NCBI RefSeq assembly: GCF_003063645.1
Contig: NZ_NESJ01000014.1
Location: 85,312-149,311 of the forward strand
Direction of reading: 5' to 3'
DNA length: 64,000 bases
Source of the DNA: Limnohabitans sp. 2KL-51
GTDB lineage: Bacteria > Pseudomonadota > Gammaproteobacteria > Burkholderiales > Burkholderiaceae_C
Part shown: piece by piece, positions 55,199 through 64,000 of the stretch
Layout of the letters: each line of letters begins with the position of its first letter
How positions within the stretch are numbered: the stretch's first letter is position 1
The notes under the pieces: generated by a model
Database searches by the model: none
What the model was told of the DNA's origin: nothing
Seen by the model: the letters and a program-made list of their open reading frames with translations, nothing else
Translations under genes and position numbers: made by a program

Positions 55199-55275
55199 GC
55201 GGCTGTAGCTCAGTTGGATAGAGTACTTGGCTACGAACCAAGGGGTCGTGGGTTCAATTCCTGCCAGCCGCACCA
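55199..55275 (+). tRNA. tRNA-Arg(ACG)
   Basis: A complete cloverleaf with encoded CCA. The acceptor arms are GCGGCTG (55199-55205) and CAGCCGC (55265-55271); the anticodon stem is CTTGG/CCAAG around loop CTACGAA with anticodon ACG at 55233-55235; the T arm has GGTTCAATTCC. A34 would be deaminated to inosine to read CGU, CGC and CGA. It separates the accessory-looking left part from the housekeeping block. Confidence 0.97.
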
Positions 55276-55283
55276 AAAATCAG

Positions 55284-55318
55284 AAAGCCCACAACGAAAG
55301 TTGTGGGCTTTTTCTTTT
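55284..55318 (+). terminator. Rho-independent terminator after tRNA-Arg
   Basis: AAAGCCCACAAC and GTTGTGGGCTTT form a perfect 12-base stem around a GAAA tetraloop, followed by TTTTCTTTT-type sequence. It ends transcription 9 bases after the tRNA. Confidence 0.92.
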
Positions 55319-55394
55319 GTCGCTCGCCAAATCACACGTTTCCCTAACGTTTATCTCGCAGGCAGCGATCATTTTTGCCATTGAACACCAAGAC

Positions 55395-55949
55395 ATGAGC
55401 AAAGCCTTCACCAAAGAGACCGACGGCGATGATGACGAGGAGCTGGGCTTACCGGCTTTGCCCTCGGGCGCGCGCAACTACATCACACCTGTGGGCTATG
55501 CCCGCTTGCGCGCCGAGTTGTTTACCTTGATGGATGACGAGCGACCCAAAGTGGTCGAGATCGTGCATTGGGCCGCCAGCAATGGCGACCGCTCGGAAAA
55601 CGGTGATTACCTTTACGGCAAAAAGCGCTTGCGCGAAATCGATCGGCGCATCCGTTTCCTGACCCAGCGTCTGGAGATCGCCGAAGTGGTCGACCCGGTG
55701 GTGCACCACGGCAGCGACCAGGTGTTCTTTGGCGCCACGGTCACGTATGCAGAAGCCTCAGGCACAGGACGCACGGTGACGATTTTGGGCATTGACGAAG
55801 CCGACAGTTTGCAAGGCCAGGTCAGCTGGGTCTCTCCGATTGCACGCACCTTGCTCAAGGCGCGCCAAGGCGATGAACTCAAACTGCTCACGCCGGCAGG
55901 CGTGGTCGACATCGAGGTGTTGCAGGTGAGTTATCCAAAGGCGCCTTGA
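55395..55949 (+). CDS. greB: transcription elongation factor GreB
   Basis: A 184-residue GreA/GreB protein from MSKAFTKETDGDDD at 55395; the longer open frame runs through the tRNA and is rejected. NYITPVGYARLRAEL starts the coiled-coil that enters the RNA polymerase secondary channel; ASNGDRSENGDYLYGKKRL holds the acidic tip and the GreB-typical YGKKRLR. The C-terminal FKBP-like domain follows (ILGIDEADSLQGQVSWVSP). It rescues backtracked polymerase. The acidic N-terminal extension of about 25 residues is usual in Burkholderiales. Confidence 0.95.
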   Translation: MSKAFTKETDGDDDEELGLPALPSGARNYITPVGYARLRAELFTLMDDERPKVVEIVHWAASNGDRSENGDYLYGKKRLREIDRRIRFLTQRLEIAEVVDPVVHHGSDQVFFGATVTYAEASGTGRTVTILGIDEADSLQGQVSWVSPIARTLLKARQGDELKLLTPAGVVDIEVLQVSYPKAP

Positions 55950-55987
55950 GTGGCCGTGTAGCCCCATGAGCTCAGCCTGAAAAAAGA

Positions 55988-58258
<2,271 letters not shown>

Positions 58259-58301
58259 GGCATCAATGTAACGTAAGCGATTGCCTACTTAGGCGGCAGC
58301 C

Positions 58302-58325
58302 AAAAAAAAGCCCCATCACTGGGGC
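58302..58325 (-). terminator. Rho-independent terminator between rpoZ and spoT
   Basis: Read on the minus strand, GCCCC-AGTGAT-GGGGC is followed by eight T residues (A-run at 58302-58309 on the plus strand). It lies 57 bases after the rpoZ stop and should separate gmk-rpoZ from spoT or attenuate read-through. Confidence 0.85.
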
Positions 58326-58381
58326 GTTTTGTGGTGAGGCTGGGCATCTGTTCGGGCCAGACCCTCTCAGCAGTTCAAAAT

Positions 58382-58582
58382 TCAAGTCACGCGTTTGAGC
58401 ATTTCGATGCCGACTTTGCCTGCCGCAATTTCACGCAGCGCGGTCACGCCGGGCTTGTTTTTGCTTTCAATGCGGGGGGTGTGGCCCTGGCTCAGCATGC
58501 GGGCGCGGTAGGTGGCGGCCAAAACCAGCTGAAAGCGGTTGGGGATCTTGTCCAGGCAATCTTCAACAGTGATGCGGGCCAT
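58382..58582 (-). CDS. rpoZ: RNA polymerase omega subunit
   Basis: A 66-residue omega subunit: [20 protein letters not shown] is the universal start, and REIAAGKVG a conserved later part. AAGGA on the minus strand precedes the ATG at 58582. The longer open frame upstream overlaps gmk and is not real. It helps fold and hold beta-prime in RNA polymerase and contributes to ppGpp binding. Confidence 0.95.
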   Translation of the reverse strand: MARITVEDCLDKIPNRFQLVLAATYRARMLSQGHTPRIESKNKPGVTALREIAAGKVGIEMLKRVT

Positions 58583-58613
58583 GAGGTTTCCTTGAAAATG
58601 TCTGTGCGGGGAT

Positions 58614-59234
58614 TCAAGCCATCTTGAGGGCTTGAAAGGTGTCAGGCCGAGCGCGGCGTTGAACGTGGTACTTGAGACGCTGTGCGTGAACCACCGCTTT
58701 GAGGTCAAACAGGGCGCGGTCAAATACTTCATTGATTATAACGAAGTCAAACTCCTTGGCCTGCGCCATCTCCACTGCGGCGTTTTGAAGGCGCAGCTCG
58801 ATGATCTCGAGGGTGTCCTCGCCCCGGCGCTCCAAGCGCGAGCGCAACTCTTCCCAGCTGGGCGGCAAAATGAAAATCAGCACCGCGTTGGCGTACATCT
58901 TTTGGATCTGCAGGGCACCCTGGTAATCGATCTCCAAAATTACGTCTGCGCCTTGCGCCATGCGTTCCTCGATCATCTTTTTGGAGGTGCCGTAGCGCTG
59001 GCCGTGCACATGGGCCCATTCGACAAAGGCGTCACCCAGCACCATCGCGTCAAACTCTTGGTCCGATGCAAAAAAGTATTCTCGGCCGTGCTTTTCCTGG
59101 CCGCGCGGGGCGCGAGTGGTGTGTGAGACGGTAGGGTGTACATGCGAATCCAGCTCCATCAAGGCATTGACCAAGCTCGATTTGCCAGCCCCGCTGGGGG
59201 CGGCCACGACAAACAGGTTTCCGGGGTAATCCAT
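58614..59234 (-). CDS. gmk: guanylate kinase
   Basis: A 206-residue GMP kinase. [17 protein letters not shown] is the P-loop, [20 protein letters not shown] the GMP-binding segment, and [12 protein letters not shown] the Walker B-like strand. It converts GMP to GDP with ATP. It lies upstream of rpoZ and downstream of yicC on the same strand. Confidence 0.96.
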   Translation of the reverse strand: MDYPGNLFVVAAPSGAGKSSLVNALMELDSHVHPTVSHTTRAPRGQEKHGREYFFASDQEFDAMVLGDAFVEWAHVHGQRYGTSKKMIEERMAQGADVILEIDYQGALQIQKMYANAVLIFILPPSWEELRSRLERRGEDTLEIIELRLQNAAVEMAQAKEFDFVIINEVFDRALFDLKAVVHAQRLKYHVQRRARPDTFQALKMA

Positions 59235-59245
59235 GCTGAGGCTCT

Positions 59246-60163
59246 TTATTCGATGTTCTGGACTTGTTCGCGCATTTGCTCGATCAGCACCTTCATGTCC
59301 ACCGAGATGCGGGTCATCTCCAGCACGGCCGATTTGGAACCCAAGGTGTTGGCCTCGCGGTGCAGCTCCTGAATCAAGAAGTCCAGTCGCTTGCCAATGT
59401 CACCGCCCTTGGTGAGAAGGCGGCTGAGTTCGTCCAAATGTGAGCGCAGGCGGGTCAATTCTTCGGCCACGTCGATGCGGATCGCAAAGGCAGTGGCCTC
59501 GGTCAAAGCCCGGTCTTGCGCGGCTTCGGGCAGGTGGCTGCCATCGGCCAGGGCCATCGCGTCTTTCCAGCGCTCCAAAAAGCGCTGGCGCTGTTGTTCG
59601 ACCAATTGGGGCACCAGGGGCACGGCCAGCTCGGCCAGGCTGCGCAGCTGTTCAATGTGGCCTTGCAGCATCGTGGTCAGGCGCGCACCCTCTCGGGCGC
59701 GGGCTTCGCGCAGGGCGTCCACCGCTTGGGTGGCCAGTTGCATCCAGGCGGCTTCGTCAGGGGCGGCTTGGCCTGAGCTGCCAGCCGTCATGCGCAGCAC
59801 GTCGGCCACGCTCAACGTGCGAGCACCGGGCAGCCAGTCCTGAATTTTGTCTTGCAGAGCCGCGATTTTCTGCAGGGTCTGATGGTTTGGGGCTTGCAGG
59901 GTGGCGCCATCTCCGGCGTCTTGGCTGGCGCGCACTTCGACTTTGCCGCGTTTAATCTGGCGGGTGATCAGCTCGCGCAGGCCGGGTTCGAGCTGGCGCA
60001 GCTCTTCGGGCAGGCGAAAACTCAGGTCGAGGAAGCGGCTGTTGACCGAGCGGATTTCAAGCCCCAGGCGGGCGGTGGGGGCCGCGCTGGCGTGGGCTTC
60101 GCCGTCTGCGGGCAGCGGGCTGTGCTGTACGCTGGCGTAGCCGGTCATACTGTAAACTGACAT
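59246..60163 (-). CDS. yicC: YicC family endoribonuclease-like protein
   Basis: A 305-residue YicC/YloC protein from [13 protein letters not shown] at 60163, which is the family's invariant start. [20 protein letters not shown] and the C-terminal [20 protein letters not shown] motif are intact. E. coli YicC has been linked to RNA decay. The extended frame to 60385 overlaps the divergent rph region and is rejected. Confidence 0.94.
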   Translation of the reverse strand: MSVYSMTGYASVQHSPLPADGEAHASAAPTARLGLEIRSVNSRFLDLSFRLPEELRQLEPGLRELITRQIKRGKVEVRASQDAGDGATLQAPNHQTLQKIAALQDKIQDWLPGARTLSVADVLRMTAGSSGQAAPDEAAWMQLATQAVDALREARAREGARLTTMLQGHIEQLRSLAELAVPLVPQLVEQQRQRFLERWKDAMALADGSHLPEAAQDRALTEATAFAIRIDVAEELTRLRSHLDELSRLLTKGGDIGKRLDFLIQELHREANTLGSKSAVLEMTRISVDMKVLIEQMREQVQNIE

Positions 60164-60323
60164 TGAACTGGTTCCTTCGCGCCGCAGGCCGAACACCGGC
60201 TTGGGGCAATTGCCTTGATCAGGCCCTTGAAAGGCTTGGCAGAGCATGAAACAGGGCATTATCGCAAACTCGCCCACATCGCTTGCCGACGCCAGCATCA
60301 CACCACTCGCAAAAGACACACCC

Positions 60324-61076
60324 ATGACAACTACCTCTGTTCGTTCCGGCCGCGCTGCCGACGCGTTGCGCGCTGTGCGCATCACCCGCGGCTACACCAT
60401 TCACGCCGAAGGCTCGGTGCTGATTGAGTTCGGTCAGACCCGCGTGCTGTGCACCGCTTCGGTCGAAGAAAAAGTGCCCGGCCACAAAAAGGGCAGCGGC
60501 GAGGGCTGGGTCACGGCCGAATACGGCATGCTGCCGCGCGCCACCCACACCCGAGGCGACCGCGAAGCCGCACGCGGCAAGCAAAGCGGCCGCACGCAAG
60601 AAATCCAGCGCCTGATCGGCCGCTCGCTGCGCGCGGTGTTTGACTTGAAAAAGCTCGGCGAACGCACCATCCACCTGGACTGCGACGTGCTTCAAGCCGA
60701 TGGCGGCACGCGCACGGCCAGCATCACGGGCGCTTTTGTGGCAGCGCAAGACGCCGTGAACTGGTTGATCGCGACCGGCAAACTGACCGAATCCCCCATA
60801 CTCGACCGCGTGGCCGCCATCTCGGTGGGCCTGAAAAACGGCACCGCCTTGCTCGACCTGGATTACCCCGAAGACTCGTCTTGCGACACCGACATGAACG
60901 TGGTCATGACCGGCGCCGGTAACTTTGTGGAAGTGCAGGGCACGGCCGAAGGCGTGGCTTTTACCCGCGTCGAAATGGACGGCATGCTGGCGCTGGCCGA
61001 AAAAGGCATTGCACAGCTGGTGCTGCTGCAAAAGCAAGCGCACGACCAGCCCCAGACCCTGACTTTCAGCGCCTGA
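60324..61076 (+). CDS. rph: ribonuclease PH
   Basis: A 250-residue phosphorolytic 3' exoribonuclease for tRNA maturation. The start [16 protein letters not shown] at 60324 precedes the conserved [18 protein letters not shown] and [19 protein letters not shown] motifs; [16 protein letters not shown] and [18 protein letters not shown] complete the active site. It is full length, without the frameshift known from E. coli K-12. Divergent from yicC. Confidence 0.96.
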   Translation: MTTTSVRSGRAADALRAVRITRGYTIHAEGSVLIEFGQTRVLCTASVEEKVPGHKKGSGEGWVTAEYGMLPRATHTRGDREAARGKQSGRTQEIQRLIGRSLRAVFDLKKLGERTIHLDCDVLQADGGTRTASITGAFVAAQDAVNWLIATGKLTESPILDRVAAISVGLKNGTALLDLDYPEDSSCDTDMNVVMTGAGNFVEVQGTAEGVAFTRVEMDGMLALAEKGIAQLVLLQKQAHDQPQTLTFSA

Positions 61077-61095
61077 ACCCTTGGCGATGGCGCAC

Positions 61096-61719
61096 ATGAA
61101 AATCGTTCTCGCCTCCAACAACGCGGGCAAACTGGCCGAACTGCAAACCCTGTTGGCCCCGCTGAATATGACTTTGGTGCGCCAGTCCGAGCTGAACATT
61201 CCCGAGGCTGCCGAGCCGTTCAAGACCTTTGTTGAAAACGCCCTGGCCAAAGCTCGCCACGCAGCGCAGCTGAGCGGCATGCCCGCCTTGGCCGACGACG
61301 CGGGCCTGTGTGTGGATGCTTTTGGCGGCCAGCCTGGCGTGGACACGGCTTTTTATGCCACCCGCTTTGGTTACCCTAAAGGCGATGACACCAACGTCAC
61401 CGCTTTGCTGGAACAAATGCAGGACATCCAAGATGCGGAGCGGCGCCGCGCCGCCATGGTCAGCACGCTGGTGGCGGTGCGCAGCGCCGATGACCCTGAG
61501 CCTTTGATTGCTGTGGGCCGGGTGGTGGTCCAGATCACGCCCGAGCGCCGGGGCATTAACGGTTTTGGCTTTGACCCCGTCATGTACCTTCCCGAGTTTG
61601 GCAAGACCTTTGCCGAGTTGCCCCCCGAAGTGAAGAACGCCCACAGTCACCGCGGCCGCGCCGCGCAGGCCATGCTGGCGCTGATGCGCGAACGTTGGCT
61701 GGACAGCGCAGCGCCATGA
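61096..61719 (+). CDS. rdgB: XTP/dITP pyrophosphatase (RdgB/HAM1 family)
   Basis: A 207-residue nucleotide-sanitising enzyme. MKIVLASNNAGKLAELQTLL at 61096 is the family start; in-frame codons at 61081 and 61087 are weaker choices. FVENALAKARHAAQLSGMPA and ADDAGLCVDAFGGQPGV are the substrate-site motifs, GINGFGFDPVMYLPEFGKTF the C-terminal one. It lies 19 bases after rph and overlaps hemW by ATGA. Confidence 0.95.
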   Translation: MKIVLASNNAGKLAELQTLLAPLNMTLVRQSELNIPEAAEPFKTFVENALAKARHAAQLSGMPALADDAGLCVDAFGGQPGVDTAFYATRFGYPKGDDTNVTALLEQMQDIQDAERRRAAMVSTLVAVRSADDPEPLIAVGRVVVQITPERRGINGFGFDPVMYLPEFGKTFAELPPEVKNAHSHRGRAAQAMLALMRERWLDSAAP

Positions 61720-62942
61720 ACCCGATGATGGACCCGGTGCACGCCATGCGGCCAGGCGTGCTGCAACTGAATGCTCTGCCGCCGTTGTCGCTTTATGTGC
61801 ACCTGCCTTGGTGCATCAAAAAATGCCCGTATTGCGACTTCAACTCGCACGAGTTCCGTGAGGGCGCCGATCCGGTGTCAACGCAAGATGCCTACATCAA
61901 CGCCTTGTTCTCCGACTTGGAAGCCAGCTTGCCCTTGATTTGGGGCCGCAGCATCCAGACCGTGTTTTTGGGCGGTGGCACGCCCAGTTTGTTTTCGCCC
62001 GAAGCGATTGACCGCTTGATTTCGGGCATCCGTGCTCGGGTGCGCTTGGCACCCCAAGCTGAAATCACCATGGAAGCCAACCCCGGCACCTTTGAGAAAG
62101 ACCGTTTCAAGGCGTTTCACCAAGCTGGCATCACCCGTTTGTCGATTGGTGTGCAGAGCTTTGACAACGTGCACCTGAAAGCCCTGGGCCGGGTGCACGA
62201 CCGAGATCAGGCGCTGGCCGCTGTGACCGAGGCTGCGCAGGTGTTTGATACTTTCAACCTCGACCTGATGTACGCCTTGCCGGGCCAAACGATCGAAGGC
62301 CTCGCGCAAGACATTCAGACCGCTTTGGCCTTTGCGCCGCCGCACATCTCGATCTACCACCTGACGATCGAGCCCAACACGGTGTTTGCCAAGTTCCCGC
62401 CCACCTTGCCCGAAGACGATCTGGCCTACGAGATGATGGACCGCATCACCGAGCTGACCGGGTTGGCGGGCTTGGAGCGTTATGAAGTGTCGGCCTACGC
62501 CAAGCCGGGGCACAGGTGCCTGCACAACCTGAACTATTGGCAGTTTGGCGACTACTTGGGCATTGGCGCGGGCGCGCACAGCAAGCTCAGTTTTGCGCAC
62601 CGCGTGCTGCGGCAAGTGCGTTACCGGGAGCCTGCGCTGTACATGCAGCAGGCCATGAAGGGCGAACCCGTCACGCAAAGCACCGAGGTGTCACGCCAGG
62701 ACTTGCCGTTTGAATTCATGCTCAATGCGCTGCGTTTGCGGGGTGGGTTTGAATTGGCCGATTACGTTGACCGCACGGGTCTGGCCATGACCAGCATCCA
62801 GGCGGGGTTGCAAGAAGCCGAAAAATTGGGCCTCATTGGCCGCAACCTGCACCGGGTCTGGCCCACCGAAAAAGGCTTTGATTTCTTGAGCGACTTGCAA
62901 TCCCTGTTCTTGACGAACAGCGATAGTGCGCAGGTTCAGTGA
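61716..62942 (+). CDS. hemW: radical SAM protein HemW (coproporphyrinogen III oxidase-like haem chaperone)
   Basis: A 408-residue HemW. LPWCIKKCPYCDFNSHE contains the radical SAM CxxxCxxC cluster motif, and it lacks the extra N-terminal region of true HemN. FLGGGTPSLFSPEAIDRLI and LSIGVQSFDNVHLKALGRVH are family motifs. The start overlaps the rdgB stop, and its end overlaps the convergent membrane protein gene by 7 bases. Confidence 0.94.
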   Translation: MNPMMDPVHAMRPGVLQLNALPPLSLYVHLPWCIKKCPYCDFNSHEFREGADPVSTQDAYINALFSDLEASLPLIWGRSIQTVFLGGGTPSLFSPEAIDRLISGIRARVRLAPQAEITMEANPGTFEKDRFKAFHQAGITRLSIGVQSFDNVHLKALGRVHDRDQALAAVTEAAQVFDTFNLDLMYALPGQTIEGLAQDIQTALAFAPPHISIYHLTIEPNTVFAKFPPTLPEDDLAYEMMDRITELTGLAGLERYEVSAYAKPGHRCLHNLNYWQFGDYLGIGAGAHSKLSFAHRVLRQVRYREPALYMQQAMKGEPVTQSTEVSRQDLPFEFMLNALRLRGGFELADYVDRTGLAMTSIQAGLQEAEKLGLIGRNLHRVWPTEKGFDFLSDLQSLFLTNSDSAQVQ

Positions 62943-63508
62943 CTGCGCAGGGATGGTCTGGTGCTCATCCGGTCGAGCATAAACTTGAAGCCATACAGCA
63001 TCAGCAAAGTCCCCAAAGCGTCGCCCATGAACATCGGCCAGATGTCCACCCAGATGTTGAGGTGGGGCCGATCCAGCACGAGCCAAACCAACTGATGCAT
63101 CAATGCGGTGGTGGCTGCAAAGATCAAGGTCATTTTCAGCAGCAAAAGCGCATTGAGAGATTGCAATTTTGGATCCAGCCACTGACGATGGATCAGCAAT
63201 TTCAACACCAACCAAGGGGTCAAGCCCCCCACGATGCCATTCAAAAAAGCCAGTGCAGCGGCGTTTTGCGTGAAAAGTTCGCGGTCGATGAACCAGCTGC
63301 CCAACATCAAGCCCAGGGCACCAGGCAAACCCATGATCAGGACGAGGATGACCCGAAATCCTGCGGGCAGAAACACCCAACTGATGCCATCGCTGTATTC
63401 GAAAATAGAAAAAATCAAATCGTTGAGATGGAAGAATCCCACAAACAAAACAGCGCTGAAGAGGGTCAGCGCTGTGGTTTCAAAGCCGTCTCTGACACTG
63501 TTGATCAT
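62936..63508 (-). CDS. MASE1-like integral membrane protein without effector domain
   Basis: A 190-residue protein with five to six hydrophobic segments. ISWVFLPAGFRVILVLIMG and DIWPMFMGDALGTLLMLYG resemble the MASE1 sensory domain, normally fused to histidine kinase or GGDEF parts; none is present here. It overlaps the winged-helix gene upstream by ATGA, so the two are made together and may form a membrane sensor with a soluble regulator. The function is not known; family assignment is tentative. Confidence 0.65.
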   Translation of the reverse strand: MINSVRDGFETTALTLFSAVLFVGFFHLNDLIFSIFEYSDGISWVFLPAGFRVILVLIMGLPGALGLMLGSWFIDRELFTQNAAALAFLNGIVGGLTPWLVLKLLIHRQWLDPKLQSLNALLLLKMTLIFAATTALMHQLVWLVLDRPHLNIWVDIWPMFMGDALGTLLMLYGFKFMLDRMSTRPSLRSH

Positions 63509-63873
63509 ATGATCGGGTTTTGGTGGGCTTGCTGCATGGAGCGGCCCAGATGCTGGAAGTAATCCAGGGTGCGTTGGGTGGGAATCAGGAATTTGGCGCG
63601 TCGGTCACCTTCCTGGTTCAGTGTGCTGAGCAAGTCTTTTTCACGCAGCCGCGTGATGCGCTTGTGCAAAGTGGCGGGAGAACCCAGTTCTGCCAGGCCG
63701 ATGGCTTCGCGCACCGACATGGGCTGGTTTTCGTACCAACGCAGCACTACCGATTGCAGCAATGCCGATTCGTTGGCATCAATGGCCTGTCCTTCAGGCA
63801 AGGCTTGAATCACCTTGGCTAGTTGGAGAAATCGCAGGTAAGCTGAAGCAAAAGGGCTTTGATTATTGTCCAT
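63505..63873 (-). CDS. winged helix-turn-helix (MarR-like) protein
   Basis: A 122-residue protein. SVREAIGLAELGSPATLHKR then ITRLREKDLL form the helix-turn-helix and start of the wing, and DRRAKFLIPTQRTLDYF the wing strand and following helix, as in MarR proteins. It is a short member. A 13-base palindrome lies 13 bases upstream of its start codon and could be its operator. Overlaps the MASE1-like gene. Confidence 0.75.
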   Translation of the reverse strand: MDNNQSPFASAYLRFLQLAKVIQALPEGQAIDANESALLQSVVLRWYENQPMSVREAIGLAELGSPATLHKRITRLREKDLLSTLNQEGDRRAKFLIPTQRTLDYFQHLGRSMQQAHQNPII

Positions 63874-63885
63874 GCTCAGTAGTGT

Positions 63886-63898
63886 CCGGTTAAACCGG
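63886..63898. promoter_or_regulatory. palindrome CCGGTT-A-AACCGG upstream of the winged-helix gene
   Basis: A perfect 6-base inverted repeat around a single base, starting 13 bases before the winged-helix start codon. It may be an autoregulatory operator. The flanking AGTGTCCGGTTAA also looks like the end of some insertion sequences, so an IS-terminus origin is an alternative. Confidence 0.4.
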
Positions 63899-63946
63899 GT
63901 TAATTTGTAGAGAAAGCCAATACTGGCGTGGCCTAGCGGTCAATTT

Positions 63947-64000
63947 TATTTGGTGCCGATTTGAAACTCGTTTTCCCATTCCTGTGTAATTTCCAAGGCT
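63947..64000 (-). CDS. C-terminal end of an unidentified gene, truncated by the window edge
   Basis: On the minus strand a frame open from the right edge reads ALEITQEWENEFQIGTK and ends in TAA at 63947-63949. Only 17 codons are visible, so the product is not known. The compatible stop position and protein-like composition make a real C terminus plausible; a transposase is one possibility given the IS-like bases nearby. Confidence 0.35.

Noticed and set aside
55227..55394. N-terminal extension of greB running through the tRNA-Arg gene and terminator
   Set aside because: It overlaps a perfect tRNA and a strong terminator; the true start at 55395 gives the family N terminus.

Overview
The window reads as a piece of a betaproteobacterial chromosome, most likely order Burkholderiales (Comamonadaceae-like). 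The evidence is the housekeeping block on the right (tRNA-Arg, greB, spoT, rpoZ, gmk, yicC, rph, rdgB, hemW) and the repeated use of Bug/TctC-type solute receptors, LysR regulators and small catabolic cassettes. This placement is inference from gene content, not from a database search.

Region 1-14585 is the left-truncated end of a PKS/NRPS gene cluster on the + strand: a PKS module ending in a PLP aminotransferase domain (KS-AT-ACP-AMT), a glutamine-hydrolysing asparagine synthetase homologue, a 2465-residue NRPS (A-PCP-C-A[methyltransferase]-PCP-E), a type II thioesterase and an Sfp-type phosphopantetheinyl transferase. It is strongly AT-rich (for example 16 G+C in 60 bases at 13861-13920). 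Its most striking feature is a complete protein-arginine-methyltransferase-like module (Rossmann part, double-Glu loop and beta barrel) inserted in the second adenylation domain. The NRPS ends in an epimerase domain and a short tail resembling a donor docking segment, so the assembly line should continue on proteins outside the window.

Composition jumps at the PPTase stop codon. Region 14666-26677 is GC-rich (39 of 60 at 14941-15000). It holds a minus-strand run (old yellow enzyme, isocitrate/isopropylmalate dehydrogenase-type enzyme, MlrC-like M81 metallopeptidase, two polysaccharide-deacetylase-fold proteins, a ketopantoate reductase-like enzyme) and a plus-strand run (nitroreductase, Bug receptor, M28 peptidase, C45 acyltransferase/peptidase). 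It looks like a catabolic cassette for an amide- or peptide-like compound. A decayed 3' end of a short-chain dehydrogenase lies inside it.

Region 26909-48918 has an intermediate composition. It holds two further catabolic cassettes. The first has HyuB/HyuA, aldehyde dehydrogenase, a ThDP enzyme, an RraA-like protein, a Bug receptor and a branched-chain-type aminotransferase, with two LysR regulators and a TauD-like dioxygenase. The second has an intradiol ring-cleavage dioxygenase, an acyl-CoA ligase and a citrate synthase-like lyase, divergent from a Liv-type ABC importer whose LivM and LivG are fused. A YciI-family remnant with an in-frame stop trails the dioxygenase.

Region 48921-55143 carries a P1-family aminopeptidase/esterase divergent from a complete peptide/nickel-type ABC importer (two permeases, two ATPases, binding protein). 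From 55199 on come tRNA-Arg(ACG) with a strong terminator and then core genes. At the right edge a winged-helix protein and a MASE1-like membrane protein form an overlapping pair, and the last bases hold the C-terminal end of a minus-strand gene.

Intergenic stretches are short. The only gap over 300 bases is 21413-21748; it is described in the feature list.
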